Below, piece after piece: positions 13,301 to 22,300 of a stretch of DNA of 64,000 bases (the first letter of the stretch is position 1; each line of letters begins with the position of its first letter). Position numbers and translations under genes: made by a program. Below the pieces are notes generated by a model, which was given only the letters and a program-made list of their open reading frames with translations, searched no databases and had not been told where the DNA came from. This DNA is from Microglena sp. YARC (taxonomy: Eukaryota > Chlorophyta > Chlorophyceae > Chlamydomonadales > Chlamydomonadaceae): contig CM039464.1 in NCBI GenBank assembly GCA_022414725.1, forward strand, positions 15,648,368-15,712,367, in the 5' to 3' direction.

Positions 13301-14310
13301 GAACCCTCACCCCCTCCCCTCCCTTCCCAGGACCTCATTCCCGAGAAATTCTCAAGGTGATCAAGAAGAACATTGTCAAGAAGTGCCTCGAGATGATGAC
13401 CGAGCTGGCCGAGAACAAGGACGAGTACAGCAAGTTCTACGAGGCCTTTGGAAAGAACCTCAAGCTGGGCGTCCACTCCGACACCCAGAACCGCGCCAAG
13501 CTCGCCGAGCTGCTGCGATACCACTCCACCAAGTCTGGCGAAGACGCCACGAGCTTGAAGGATTACGTCACCCGCATGAAGGAGGCCCAGAAAGACATCT
13601 TCTATATCACTGGCGAGAGCCGCAAGGCCGTGGAGAACTCACCTTTCCTAGAGAAACTCCGCCGCAAGGGCTACGAGGTGTTGTTCATGGTCGACCCCAT
13701 CGACGAGTATGCCGTCCAACAGCTGAAGGAATACGAAGGCAAGAAGCTGGTGTGCTGCACCAAGGAAGGCCTCACCTTCTCCGACACTGACGAGGAGAAG
13801 AAGGCCAAGGAGGAGCGTGCCTCCGCCTTCGAGCCCCTCTGCCGCCTCATGAAGGACATCCTGGGCGACAAGGTCGAGATGGTCTCTGACCGCATCGTGG
13901 ACGCCCCCTGCGTGCTAGTCACCGGTGAGTACGGCTGGTCAGCTAACATGGAGCGCATCATGAAGGCTCAGGCCCTGCGCGACAACTCCATGGCTTTATA
14001 CATGACCAGCAAGAAGACCCTGGAGGTGAACCCCGAGAACAACATCATGGTTGAGTTGAAGAACCGCTCCGATGCCGATAAGAGCGACAAGACAGTGAAG
14101 GATCTTGTCATGCTGCTCTTCGAGACTGCCCTGCTGAGCTCCGGATTTTCCCTCGATGAGCCCAACACCTTTGCTGGCCGCATCCACCGCATGATCAAGT
14201 TGGGTCTGTCCATTGATGAGGGCGCCGACGCTGACGTTGAAGACCTGCCCCCTCTGGAGGAGGACATCCCCGACCAGGACGAGGGATCCAGGATGGAGGA
14301 CGTCGACTAA
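4392..14310 (+). CDS. HSP90: Cytosolic heat shock protein 90 (damaged as given)
   Basis: ATP-dependent chaperone of the cytosol. Nine exons follow from GT-AG sites and phase: 4392-4469, 4749-4795, 5307-5369, 5826-5886, 7163-7358, 7954-8093, 9941-10218, 12321-12555, 13331-14310. Visible are the GHKL ATPase box ([11 protein letters not shown]), the [11 protein letters not shown] loop, [13 protein letters not shown], an E/K-rich charged linker at 10060-10160, the middle domain and the C-terminal MEDVD, a variant of the TPR-binding MEEVD of cytosolic forms. Two lesions: codon 7316-7318 is TGA where the family has the Gly before QFGVGFY, and at 13345/13346 DLIPE joins ILKVIKKN directly, losing about 31 codons including the NISRE loop and shifting frame. 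The exon sum (2078 nt) is not a multiple of three. All else is well conserved, so this is either a recent pseudogene/allele or two assembly errors. Convergent with RPN5. Confidence 0.9.
4796..5306 (+). other. HSP90 intron 2 with 55-bp duplication
   Basis: Contains a direct duplication of about 55 bp (roughly 4826-4930; both copies end 'cccaacgtacatggcc'). Nothing else recognisable. Confidence 0.7.
5887..7162 (+). repeat. HSP90 intron 4 with GT- and G-rich tracts
   Basis: The first 900 bp look unique. From about 6815 to 7070 there are (GT)n runs and several G homopolymers, with 'ctacccaaatgtcc' repeated at about 6800 and 6898. Open frames here are low-complexity artefacts. Confidence 0.8.
7316..7318 (+). 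other. In-frame TGA in HSP90 exon 5
   Basis: Reading through exon 5 in the correct frame gives ...[21 protein letters not shown]. The stop replaces an invariant Gly (GGA to TGA would be one transversion). Frame is confirmed on both sides by strong HSP90 similarity. Confidence 0.95.
7640..7953 (+). repeat. Tandem echoes of exon 6 start in HSP90 intron 5
   Basis: Units of about 137 bp each contain intron end plus the first ~50 bp of exon 6. Echoes at about 7711-7768 and 7848-7905 match the true junction at 7942-8005 ('caagcacaatga...gagcaatacatctg'). In both echoes the acceptor AG reads AA (cttcaaacc versus cttcagacc), so only the last copy can be spliced. Confidence 0.9.
8225..8420 (+). mobile_element. 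Dispersed short element A, copy 1 (HSP90 intron 6)
   Basis: About 200 bp. One end forms a hairpin GCCCCCT/AGGGGGC followed by 'gttacccatttg'; the other end carries GCGTTGCAAGCGACGC, an imperfect palindrome. Other copies: 19776-19975 (inverted) and 38500-38740, with partial copies at 14695-14770 and about 22682-22720. No coding capacity; transposition mechanism unknown. Confidence 0.75.
8575..9440 (+). repeat. Minisatellite in HSP90 intron 6
   Basis: First part (about 8575-8815) is a unit of roughly 26 bp around 'taccatctggttccttagc'; second part (about 8816-9437) is a 46-bp composite adding 'attcaacctgtgctagcc', repeated about 13 times with few differences. The regular spacing resembles an array, but there are no unique spacers. 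Confidence 0.95.
9815..9890 (+). repeat. Echo of exon 7 start with intact acceptor
   Basis: A copy of the intron 6/exon 7 junction: cccccag|gag followed by codons for [16 protein letters not shown], about 125 bp upstream of the true exon 7 start at 9941. The acceptor is intact, so mis-splicing here is possible, but the frame runs into intron sequence. Confidence 0.9.
10219..10840 (+). repeat. Repeated echoes of exon 7 end and donor
   Basis: The last 33-40 bp of exon 7 plus the donor (gggacctgctcaacaagcag...ctg|gtgagttgac) recur at about 10318-10360, 10472-10516, 10652-10690 and, degraded, 10808-10838. Donor GT is kept in the first two echoes. The intervening ~150 bp also repeat. Confidence 0.9.
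10700..10778. repeat. 30-bp-arm perfect-looking hairpin
   Basis: Left arm 10700-10729 and right arm 10749-10778 are inverted repeats with one mismatch in 30, separated by a 19-bp loop. It lies inside the exon 7 echo region of HSP90 intron 7. Confidence 0.95.
11275..12135 (+). repeat. Minisatellite ending in the exon 8 acceptor tract
   Basis: Short units built from 'caactaactca' and 'attcac', about 860 bp, in the last part of HSP90 intron 7. The array runs straight into 'caattttcag', the acceptor tract of an exon 8 echo, so the repeat appears to have grown from splice-site flank sequence. Confidence 0.95.
12136..12258 (+). repeat. Degraded duplicate of exon 8 start
   Basis: Copy of the exon 8 acceptor and about 110 bp of exon 8 (MRNPDDVS...EEYAA...TNDWEDH) with substitutions and indels, 178 bp upstream of the true exon at 12321. 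Acceptor AG intact. Confidence 0.9.
12556..13330 (+). repeat. HSP90 intron 8 with echo of exon 8 end
   Basis: At about 12687-12755 the last 70 bp of exon 8 ([20 protein letters not shown]) and its donor (gag|gtgagt) are duplicated nearly intact. The rest is TGG/GTG-rich simple sequence (about 13045-13075, 13195-13250). Confidence 0.9.
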
Positions 14311-14312
14311 TC

Positions 14313-14346
<34 letters not shown>
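14311..14346 (+). repeat. C32 homopolymer right after the HSP90 stop
   Basis: 32 consecutive C at 14315-14346, four bases after the TAA, so it lies at the start of the 3' UTR or flank. Similar 20-35-base C or G runs recur through the window. Confidence 0.95.
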
Positions 14347-14347
<1 letters not shown>

Positions 14348-14802
14348 AAGTTAATTTGGGGGGTGGGGGGTGGTGAGAAGACTTCAGACCAGCGGCGATT
14401 TTGCCCGTTTTAGAGCATATGGTACCCGAGTCCTCCTGTAGTCCTCTCTTTTCCCCCTCTTTCCCTCTTTTCCTCTTCCCCTCTTCCCCTCTTCCCCCCC
14501 CCCGTGTCACACCTCTCCCCTCTGGACCTCTTCCCCCCTACACCCCCACCCACCCCCCGGAATGCCTCGCGTGTGCACCTCTTGCCGGTCGTCTGCAATC
14601 TGCTAGCCTGCCAGGTGGTGCACAGGTGCACAGGTGCACTAACAAACTGCCAGCCTTGGGCGGTACACTACCAAACTGCTATCTAGTTACTGTACTGGAC
14701 GGTCGATCGGACGGGCAAATGGGTAAACATGGGGGCTCCCACCCCCTTGAAGAGGGGGCTTCGCCAAATATCTTTCATCACACATCATTTACTGGTGCCC
14801 AC
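14347..14802. other. Intergenic; contains partial element A
   Basis: C/T-rich flank (to about 14560), then sequence matching one end of element A at about 14695-14770 (ggtcgatcggacggg... to an 'agggggcttcgcc' hairpin end). No gene. Confidence 0.6.
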
Positions 14803-14975
14803 TAGGGTACTTCCATTGACCAAATTGGCCAGCGCTTGCGCGCACTTGAAAAAAACAAAACTGCGCTTTGTAGTGCAAAAAGCACAAAAATTGCTTGCTG
14901 CGCCCACAGGAGGTTGCAAAAAACTGTGTGAAACGTGCAGTGGGGCACAAAAAGCGCGCGCTTGGAAGTACCCTG
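14803..14975. mobile_element. hAT-like MITE family B, copy 1
   Basis: 173-bp element with terminal inverted repeats TAGGGTACTTCC / GGAAGTACCCTG and flanking 8-mers GTGCCCAC (14795-14802) and GTGCCTGC (14976-14983), a decayed 8-bp target duplication. An 8-bp duplication with CAGGG/TAGGG ends is typical of hAT transposons. No ORF for a transposase. Confidence 0.8.
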
Positions 14976-14983
14976 GTGCCTGC

Positions 14984-15364
14984 AAGCTGGCCTCTTTTAC
15001 TTGCTGGGCCAGTCTTCTTAAAGTTCAGATGTTCTTAGCTGCTGATGCTGTTTCCCCGTTCCTCTTAGGTAGGGACGAGCCTTTGCTCATGCTTTCTTGC
15101 GCCCTAACATTGCTTGTTTTGTTGTATTGTTATAGTCCGTCGGTGGCCTGTTCAGCTCCACTCATTATGCATGCAAAACTTTTCTTTTGTTCGTGGTGCA
15201 AGCGGGTGGAGGGTGACTGAAAATACAGAATCATGCCATGATATGGGCTCGATCCCTTTTCTAATCCTGTTTTGAAATTAGTTGATTCTCTTTTGTTTTT
15301 TCCTTTTAGGCATTCTTTGCCTCTACCGGTATTTGATTGCCAAATATAACTGATTCGTGTTTTG
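14984..15364. other. Intergenic, nothing recognised
   Basis: No gene, RNA or repeat family identified apart from T-rich stretches. Confidence 0.4.
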
Positions 15365-15560
15365 TTTATAGTCTTTCGACCAGACTTTCGACCAGACAGG
15401 TTACGAGGGCAGCAACAAGGTTACACACCCCGCACATCGCACACCGCACACAAACAACCCTAGTGACAGCGGGGCTCAGCTAGGCTTCCCCGGGCGTCCC
15501 CATACCAGCAGATCCCCATTCAATTGCCAACACAAGGGCGGTCACGCCCTTGTTGCCTCT
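15365..15560 (-). repeat. Dispersed repeat C, inverted short copy
   Basis: Reverse-strand match to the first ~170 bp of repeat C: cagcaacaaggttac..., the gtgacagcgggg core and the terminal aagggcggtcacgcccttg inverted repeat. Confidence 0.8.
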
Positions 15561-16517
15561 ACCGGTATTTGATTGCCAACTATGACTGATTCGTGTTTTG
15601 TTTACAGTCTTGTCGAATTATCTGATCTCGTGTAAATTAGCCTTGAAGATGGAGTCTCAGGTTGAAGTCCCGGGGATTTTGTCGCACTGTATTTTCAGGA
15701 GACGAGGAGGGACAAAGGAGGGTTAGAAAGAACTGATTTTCCGGACTGCCCTTTTCCTTGTCATCAGTTCCAATTCCAGCCCATCTCTTATGCCTGAAAT
15801 TCAAGTATCATGGCCATTGTTACTTCGTCCTCAACTGGCCAGTGTTGACACAAGGCTCACGCCACAACTTCTGAATTGGGCATTTCGATTCCCAAGTTCT
15901 AGGATCCCGGAATCCATTGGTTGACTGACCTCCAGGCATTGTATGGTTAAGGTTAGCGCCTTAAAAGCAATACGAGTTTCATGCTAATGCGTTCAGCCGT
16001 ATCAATTTCAATCCAAACCAACAAGATGAAACGGTCCAGAAAATTCACGTCAGGGTCCCATTTAGCCACGGACGGGCTAAAAAGAGACTATACAAAGAGT
16101 TGAAAGGTGGAAAGATTAGCTAGTTGCGCTGCTGCGCACTACCGGTATTGTCTACTGGTACCGTATAGCGACCTCTCCCGGCCCCTCCATTAGATATTTA
16201 GATCGGGTCGGATACTTGGATTGTTATGTTCTTTTTCAGCCAACTCTGGGCTGCTCACCGTCTTCAAATTCCAAGTTCCCCCCAGTGCAGAAACCAGGGA
16301 GGATACTTAACTGATCAAGCTGGTAAGTTACTGTTAAAGTACAACTAATACGTTGTTTCTAGAGTGGCAAAGAGCGCGCAGGTCTGAGCCCCTACTGGGC
16401 TCTGTACCAGCGGCTGCGCAGTGCCATTGCCAGCTATGGCCACGTGCCCAGCTATGCAAGTCCTTTCTTTACTGCCGCCATCTCTCCTTCATCAGCGCGC
16501 TATATTAATCTATATAA
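15561..16517. other. Intergenic; possible orphan exon
   Basis: Mostly unique sequence without recognised features. A GC-rich stretch at about 16370-16458 is open in one frame (ERAGLSPYWALYQRLRSA) after a 'ctag' and looks more protein-like than its surroundings. I cannot assign it. Confidence 0.3.
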
Positions 16518-16679
16518 TGTAACAAGGGCGTGACCGCCCTTGTGTTGGCACTGAATGGGGATCCGCTGGGGTATGGGCAAGCCTCGCCGAGCTCCGCTGT
16601 CACTAGGGTTGTTTTGTGTGCGGTGTGTGGTGTACGGTATGTGTAACCTTGTTGCTGCCCCCGTGTTAGGTATGGGGAT
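16518..16679 (+). repeat. Dispersed repeat C, short copy
   Basis: About 160-bp copy starting at the aagggcgtgaccgcccttg inverted repeat; its end and the next copy at 16991 are separated by a solo LTR insertion. Confidence 0.8.
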
Positions 16680-16990
16680 TATCAGCTTAAACACTTCAAG
16701 AGTGGAGAGATGCTTGCAGCGGTCAAACGCGCCAATCTATACACGGAGATGAGAATGTTTACAGCGACTGGGGAACCACAAAAGTCACCAGCGGTGGAAG
16801 GGGCGAAAGTCTGGAACCCAATCAGGGTACAGGCTATACAGCGTGTCAGTCAGAGGACCAGGGGATGCAGCCTACAGGAAGCTGTCACTGTGCAGAAAAG
16901 CAGTTACTATCTACAGCTATAGTTCTAAGGAAGTACAGTAGTAGTCACCAAGACATAAAACGATCGAGTGAACCGCAATTGATGCTGATA
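16680..16990 (-). mobile_element. Solo copia LTR with 5-bp target duplication
   Basis: 311-bp LTR bounded by TATCAGC and GCTGATA, flanked on both sides by GGGAT (16675-16679 and 16991-16995). It matches the LTRs at 44325, 47466, 48600, 59677 and 63499. Orientation is opposite to the 44325 LTR that heads a plus-strand element, hence minus. It is inserted in repeat C. Confidence 0.9.
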
Positions 16991-17560
16991 GGGATCCGCT
17001 GGGGATGGGGATGGGGATGGGGATGGGGATGGGATGGGGATGGGGATGGGGATGGGGATGGGGATGGGGATGGAGATGGGGATGGGGATGGGGATGGGGA
17101 GCTACGTTTGTTTGGTGTGCGGTGTGCGGTACTGCGGTGCGTGTAACCTTGTTGCTGCCCTCGCCTTTGGAACACACTACACAGTTGCGCGTGACCTCAT
17201 AAACTGGGGCTGTGCACCCTCTGGCTGTGACTAGGCAGTCTCCTTCGAAGTGACTTGACTGCAGAATCCAAACGTCAAGTGGTTTGCGGCGCAGTTTGAC
17301 TTAAATGTACCTGGATGATGAGGTGATGTGACTGCAACTACAACTAGTCTGAAATTTGCTTCGAGTCGGAGTAGAGGTGACTGTCTTTGAGAGTTTATCG
17401 AGCTGCCTGCCGTTTGCAAACGTCAGTTGGTGCGGTCCAAATGCAATTTGTAGGGCGAACCCTTAGGTTCCCCAGCGCACCCGTTTTGCGCCCCCGTTTT
17501 GCGCAACCGGCAGTACGCCTGATGTACGGAAGTCGCTACCCATGGAGGGGCGGTAAAGAT
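16991..17560 (+). repeat. Dispersed repeat C, long copy 2 with GGGGAT expansion
   Basis: Direct-orientation counterpart of 3260-3890. Its ggggatccgctgggg core has expanded into about 16 GGGGAT hexamers (16998-17100), a change absent from copy 1. The remaining ~450 bp align with copy 1 through to 'ggaggggcggtaa'. Confidence 0.85.
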
Positions 17561-17817
17561 CGTAGTCTGACCCTCCGAGTAATTGCGGTCTACAGCAGGT
17601 ACTGTAGCTTGGTCTACAGCTCCATTTATTATAGTTACAAGGCCCGTAAGACCCCACGGTTTGAGTAACTACTAGCTACTACCTACTAGCTACTAGGCCC
17701 CTAAGACCCTTGAGTCTGAGGAACCCACAGAGGCACTGACCCAGACAGACAGCTTCCGACAGGTACTTCTACTCAACTCCCACACAACTGATGTCGTTCT
17801 GTTCGATCTAGAGTTGT
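17561..17817. repeat. Repeat H fragment
   Basis: 17640-17770 ('actagctactacctactagctac', 'cccctaagaccc', 'gaggaacccacagaggc') matches in inverted orientation the sequence around 58430-58550 and the minisatellite of the 56-59 kb tandem unit. Confidence 0.55.
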
Positions 17818-18217
17818 TCAAAACGCTGCGTCTTGTGACATTAGATGCAAATCTTGGAGGGTCAGTTTTTTTGCCTCCCTGTTGACGCTGTCGAACATCT
17901 TGCGGTACTCCACAAAAGCTGCAAAGAGCGGGGCCCGCCCTGCCTTGGATAGTTCACAGATGCGCCTCGTGGTGAAGAGCTGGTCAGCACAGCCCCTACT
18001 TGCTCGAAACCCACATTGCGCCTCATGCAAAGTTGGCTCGATGGTGGGCTTGGGTCTGTCGATTTGCACATTCGTGTAGACCTTGCTACATACCGTCAGC
18101 AAGCTTATACCTCTGTAGTTGTCTGGCAGTAGCTTGTCTTCCTTTCCCTTGTAGATATACGTCAGAGTGGCTTCCTTCCATGACTGGGGGCAGCGGCCTG
18201 ATGCGAATGTCACTGAT
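17818..18217 (-). pseudogene. LINE reverse transcriptase fragment
   Basis: Minus-strand open frame with the finger/palm start of a non-LTR reverse transcriptase: WKEATLTYIYKGKED, PDNYRGISLLTVCSK, QCGFRASRGCADQLFTTR, then FVEYRKMFDSVNRE. The last is RT motif A, normally F-V-D-F-x-K-A-F-D; the first catalytic Asp is Glu here. Motif C (YADD-type) is absent and the fragment is cut at its upstream side by MITE E. Dead relic. Confidence 0.8.
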
Positions 18218-18222
18218 ATGAC

Positions 18223-18767
18223 TAGGGCTGTCAAGCTTTGTACCGTACAATATTTATTATGTCGTGTATCGTACGATATATCGTATGATAGTGAACTTGC
18301 ATCGTACGATATTTTTGGGATCATCGTACGATATATCGTGTTTATCGGGATGGCCTTAGGCTCACCATGGCATCAGCAGCTATGAAAGTGGTGAGCGAGA
18401 TTTTCTATGCACTTCTGGTGCTAAAGGGTGGGTGATATAGGAGGAAGTGTAGTTTGGGGCTTCAAGTGGAAGTGCAGTTTGGTCTAGTGGTATGGTTAGC
18501 AGATTTGCCTGGGATTTCCTTGCACTGGGTCTGGGCCAGGGAATTCGGTATATCGCCCTATATCGTACGATAATAGAGCACGATATTATCGTGTTTTCTA
18601 TCTTCTTGAGGAGTGGTTCATTGATTTTTATTGTATGGACGTGTAAACGGTATTTCCTGTAATATCCCCTTGGCCCTAGACTGATTTCCCCCCATAAGGG
18701 TATACAAATATCGTACAACCGATTTCGTACGATACTTGAAAATATCATACGATATTTGACAGCCCCA
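18223..18767. mobile_element. hAT-like MITE family E rich in ATCGTACGAT palindromes
   Basis: 545-bp element with TIRs TAGGGCTGTCAA / TTGACAGCCCCA. Both subterminal regions hold repeated ATCGTACGAT-type 10-bp palindromes and variants. The central 300 bp are unique. It lies against the LINE fragment. No flanking 8-bp duplication found. Confidence 0.7.
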
Positions 18768-19202
18768 CAGGCCCACACGTATGCGATGGGTCCCATGAAG
18801 AGAACCTTAACACGAACCAACAATCCTAAAACCACCAAAGGTTGCTGGTTGCATCGCATTGCTCGGCCAGGGCCGACTGAATACAACTAACGGCTCTAAC
18901 AAACATGCTGAGCCCGTCACGATTGCCTGTATAGTTTTCGATTAGTGGAAGACAATACATGCGGTACTCGCTTGAGGGAGTATCCAATTGTGCTGTGGGT
19001 ATGTTACAGTCGAGGGGTAGGCCAAAAAGGCTAAATGTACTTGCCCGACCGTGATACGAAGGGCTTCAAAATAAAAAGCACTGATGAACTGAACCCCAAA
19101 CAATTGTTTTACCGACGGGGGCCCTGAGTTCGTGTAACAGTGATCATTTATTTATACAAAATAATTAAATCATCATCTCATCTGGGATGAGAATTTAATT
19201 GT
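18768..19202. repeat. Intergenic with inverted copy of repeat F
   Basis: About 18990-19202 matches 3000-3225 in inverse orientation ('gaactgaaccccaaac', 'gggggccctgagttcgtg'). The first 220 bp are unassigned. Confidence 0.6.
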
Positions 19203-19300
19203 GCTACCTTGTTTGTAAGTCCTTCTATCCTCCAAACGAACTAGAGGCGAAGGTCACTTAGTGTGTCATCGCCTCCTTTTGGCTATTGTGCTACCTTGTT
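19203..19300 (-). repeat. Echo of the RPN5 3' end
   Basis: Near copy of 19302-19390 containing the last codons, stop and start of the 3' flank of RPN5 (ctatcctccaaacgaactagagg...gtcacttagtgtgtcatcgcc). A tandem duplication of about 100 bp across the stop codon. Confidence 0.9.
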
Positions 19301-19308
19301 TATATGTC

Positions 19309-22300
19309 CTATCCTCCAAACGAACTAGAGGTGAAGGTCACTTTGTGTGTCATCGCCTCCTTCTGAATGTTCATGGTGCTCTTCTCTACCAGCTCCAGCA
19401 GCTTGCCGATATTGTTGGCCCATGAGTTGAGGGCATCCTCCGCCTCCTGACGGGCACCAAAGGTGACTACACCAGCGGGGCGGTCCATACGGGCAGCGAT
19501 AGCCTTAGAAACTACCAGCTCTGAGATGTGCTTCTCCGCCTAGTGGGTGCGGGGGTGGGTGGGTTGGTTAGTGAGCTTGTGAGTTAGTGGGTGGGTGCAG
19601 GGTTGTTAGAAGAGAGTTTCCGTGACACACACACACACAAATGGGTGTGAAACCTTGTGAAAAACAAGGAAAACATGCACGCCCCAGTCGAAATAAAAAA
19701 CTGTAAAAAACACGCGCTTAAATATGCACATCCCAGTGACATGTGCATGAAAACACACACTAGTGAAATGTGCAAGACAAGTTCTATGCAAGGTCGCCTA
19801 CAACGCTAAAAATAGCGGAGAGTGATAGCGACGGAGCGACAGGCGGCAACGGAAGCGAATTAGTTACGAGACCGTTTGCTGATGTGTCAGGCTTCATCAC
19901 GGTCAGACGGTCGGACGGACAAATGGGTAAACATGAAGGCTCCCGCCTCCCAGAAGGGGGGGCTCCGCCAAAAACACACACCAGCCCCTCTGGAGCGCGC
20001 GAGAGGACAAGCAGACACATACATGTTGTACTGCCCTGGGTGGGTGTACGGGTATGTATGTGTGTTCTAGTCCAGGGTTAGTCCAACCTTGAATAATAAC
20101 AAACATTGCTAGGTCAACAGGAGGGGCCAATACAAACTAGTGGGTGTGTGTTCGTGGGTGTCGGTCTTTCGGAAGAGGGGTGAATTGTTATGGATAACAA
20201 TCCTCTCGTTCCCCTATTAATCACCACGTTTTCCACATTGGTTGCAGTGTGTGTGTTGGTGGGTGAGCTTGAGGCAAGGTCTGACTATTTGTTTCTAAAA
20301 GAACAGACATACACCGCTCTACAAACATTAGATAAACAACATATTGATTAGAAATCGGCCGTTCTGACGCATGGGGGCACTATGATAGATTGGTGAGAGA
20401 GTTCTAGACTCCAGCCCCTTCCCAACTCCAAGCTACCCCAGGCCTGCAACAACAGCAACAGCAGCAGGACTCCAGTACCCCCCCTCCCCCCCCACAACTC
20501 CGAGGATTGCAGGTTGTCTCCTTAACACAACGTCTCACCTCTGCCTGTGGCAAGTCTAGCAGCTCTGACAGCCTGGTCATGGTCACCCTGGTGTAGTACT
20601 TGGCAACCACCAGGACGTTGTGCTCGATCACTCGTAGTCGGAGGTCAGCCAAGCGAGAAGCGTTATCTGTTGGGTCAGGGAGGGGGCGGGTTACAGAATC
20701 GGGTCATGACTCAGAGCACTCAGGGAGGGGGTGGGTTACAGAATCGGGTCATGACTCAGAGCACTCAGGGAGGGGGCGGGTTACAGAATCGGGTCATGAC
20801 TCAGAGCACTCAGGGAGGGGGCGGGTTACAGAATCGGGTCATGACTCAGAGCACTCAGGGAGGGGGCGGGTTACAGAATCGGGTCATGACTCAGAGCACT
20901 CAGAAAGGGGGCAGGTTACAGAATCGGGTCATGACTCAGAGCACTCAGAGAGGGGGCGGGTTACAGAATCGGGTCATGACTCAGAGCACTCAGGGAGGGG
21001 GCGGGTTACAGAATCGGGTCATGACTCAGAGCACTCAGGGAGGGGGCGGGTTACAGAATCGGGTCATGACTCAGAGCACTCAGGGAGGGGGCGGGTTACA
21101 AAATCGGGTCATGACTCAGAGCACTCAGGGAGGGGGCGGGTTACAGAATCGGGTCATGACTCAGTGCAGCGCACAAGGCGCAAGAAAGAGGAAAAGGCCC
21201 TGAAGTACGGGCAGTACAAAATCCGTCTAATATTAGTAGGCGCCGCCGTCTAACATTAGTTAATGTTGACTAATATCAGTTATTAACTAACATTAACTAA
21301 TATAGCCGATCCCTAGTCATGAGATAAGCACTGCTGGGTTTGAATACTACGATCAGGGGGTACGGTCAGTCGGACATCAATGCGAGAAGCGTTATCTGTT
21401 GGGTCAGGGGAGGGTCTGGTTAAAAGGATAAGGGTCATAGGGTCGTGGGAAAAGCACTGCTGGGTTTGATTAATACGATCAGGGGGTAGGGTCAGTCAGA
21501 CGTTGGCCAAGTGAGAAGCGTTATCTGTTGGGTCAGGGAGGGGGCGGGTTACGGAATAGGGTCATGAGATAAGCACTGCTGGGTTTGAATAATACGATCA
21601 GGGGGTAGGGTAAGTCGGACGTCGTCCATGACAGAAGTAGGGAACGGCAAATCATATGATGTTGACCAAAGACGAGTATGATATCATATGATATCATACA
21701 CAAATCATATGATTTAATATCATATGATATGATGGCCCAGGCCAAAGTTACCTAGTCAGACCGCTGGCATCATATGATATCATATGATGTGATGATATCA
21801 TATGATGTGATGATATCAAATGATGTGATGATGTCATACAATATCATATTGCCGACCTCAAGTGAGAAGCGTTATCTGTTGGGTCGGGGAAGGGTCGGGT
21901 TAAATAATAGGGTCACTGGATCTTCTGACGTGAGAGTAGTGGCAGAACCACAGCAGCGAAAAAGGCTCACATATATCATGTGAGGGCAGGGTCAGAGGGT
22001 AGAGGTACAGAATAGCAATAGACGATAGGTCCAGAGGGGATGCTCGGAGGAAAATAATAGTGGACCAGTGCATATCAATTAGTCAGATAGCAGGAGAAGA
22101 CGATTTTAGATAGCAGGACGATAGGGCCAGTACATGTCATTTAGTCATTTAAAGCAATTCAGGGGATGATTTGGATTTGGGTTTCGTAGCTAGTAGTTTG
22201 AATATCCATTTTTCAGGCCAAACTTCAGATAATGATCAGAATTCTCGATTCTCAGGCCAGCATTTCAGAATTCTCAGGCCAAATCTCAAATTCAAGGTAC

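Noticed and set aside
3260..17560. HSP90 captured inside an LTR element (repeat C as LTRs)
   Set aside because: The gene has all its introns, repeat C has no LTR-like ends or target duplication, and further copies lie nearby singly and inverted.
20547..21253. Two ~217-codon open frames
   Set aside because: A 45-bp unit keeps any frame open; it lies in an RPN5 intron.
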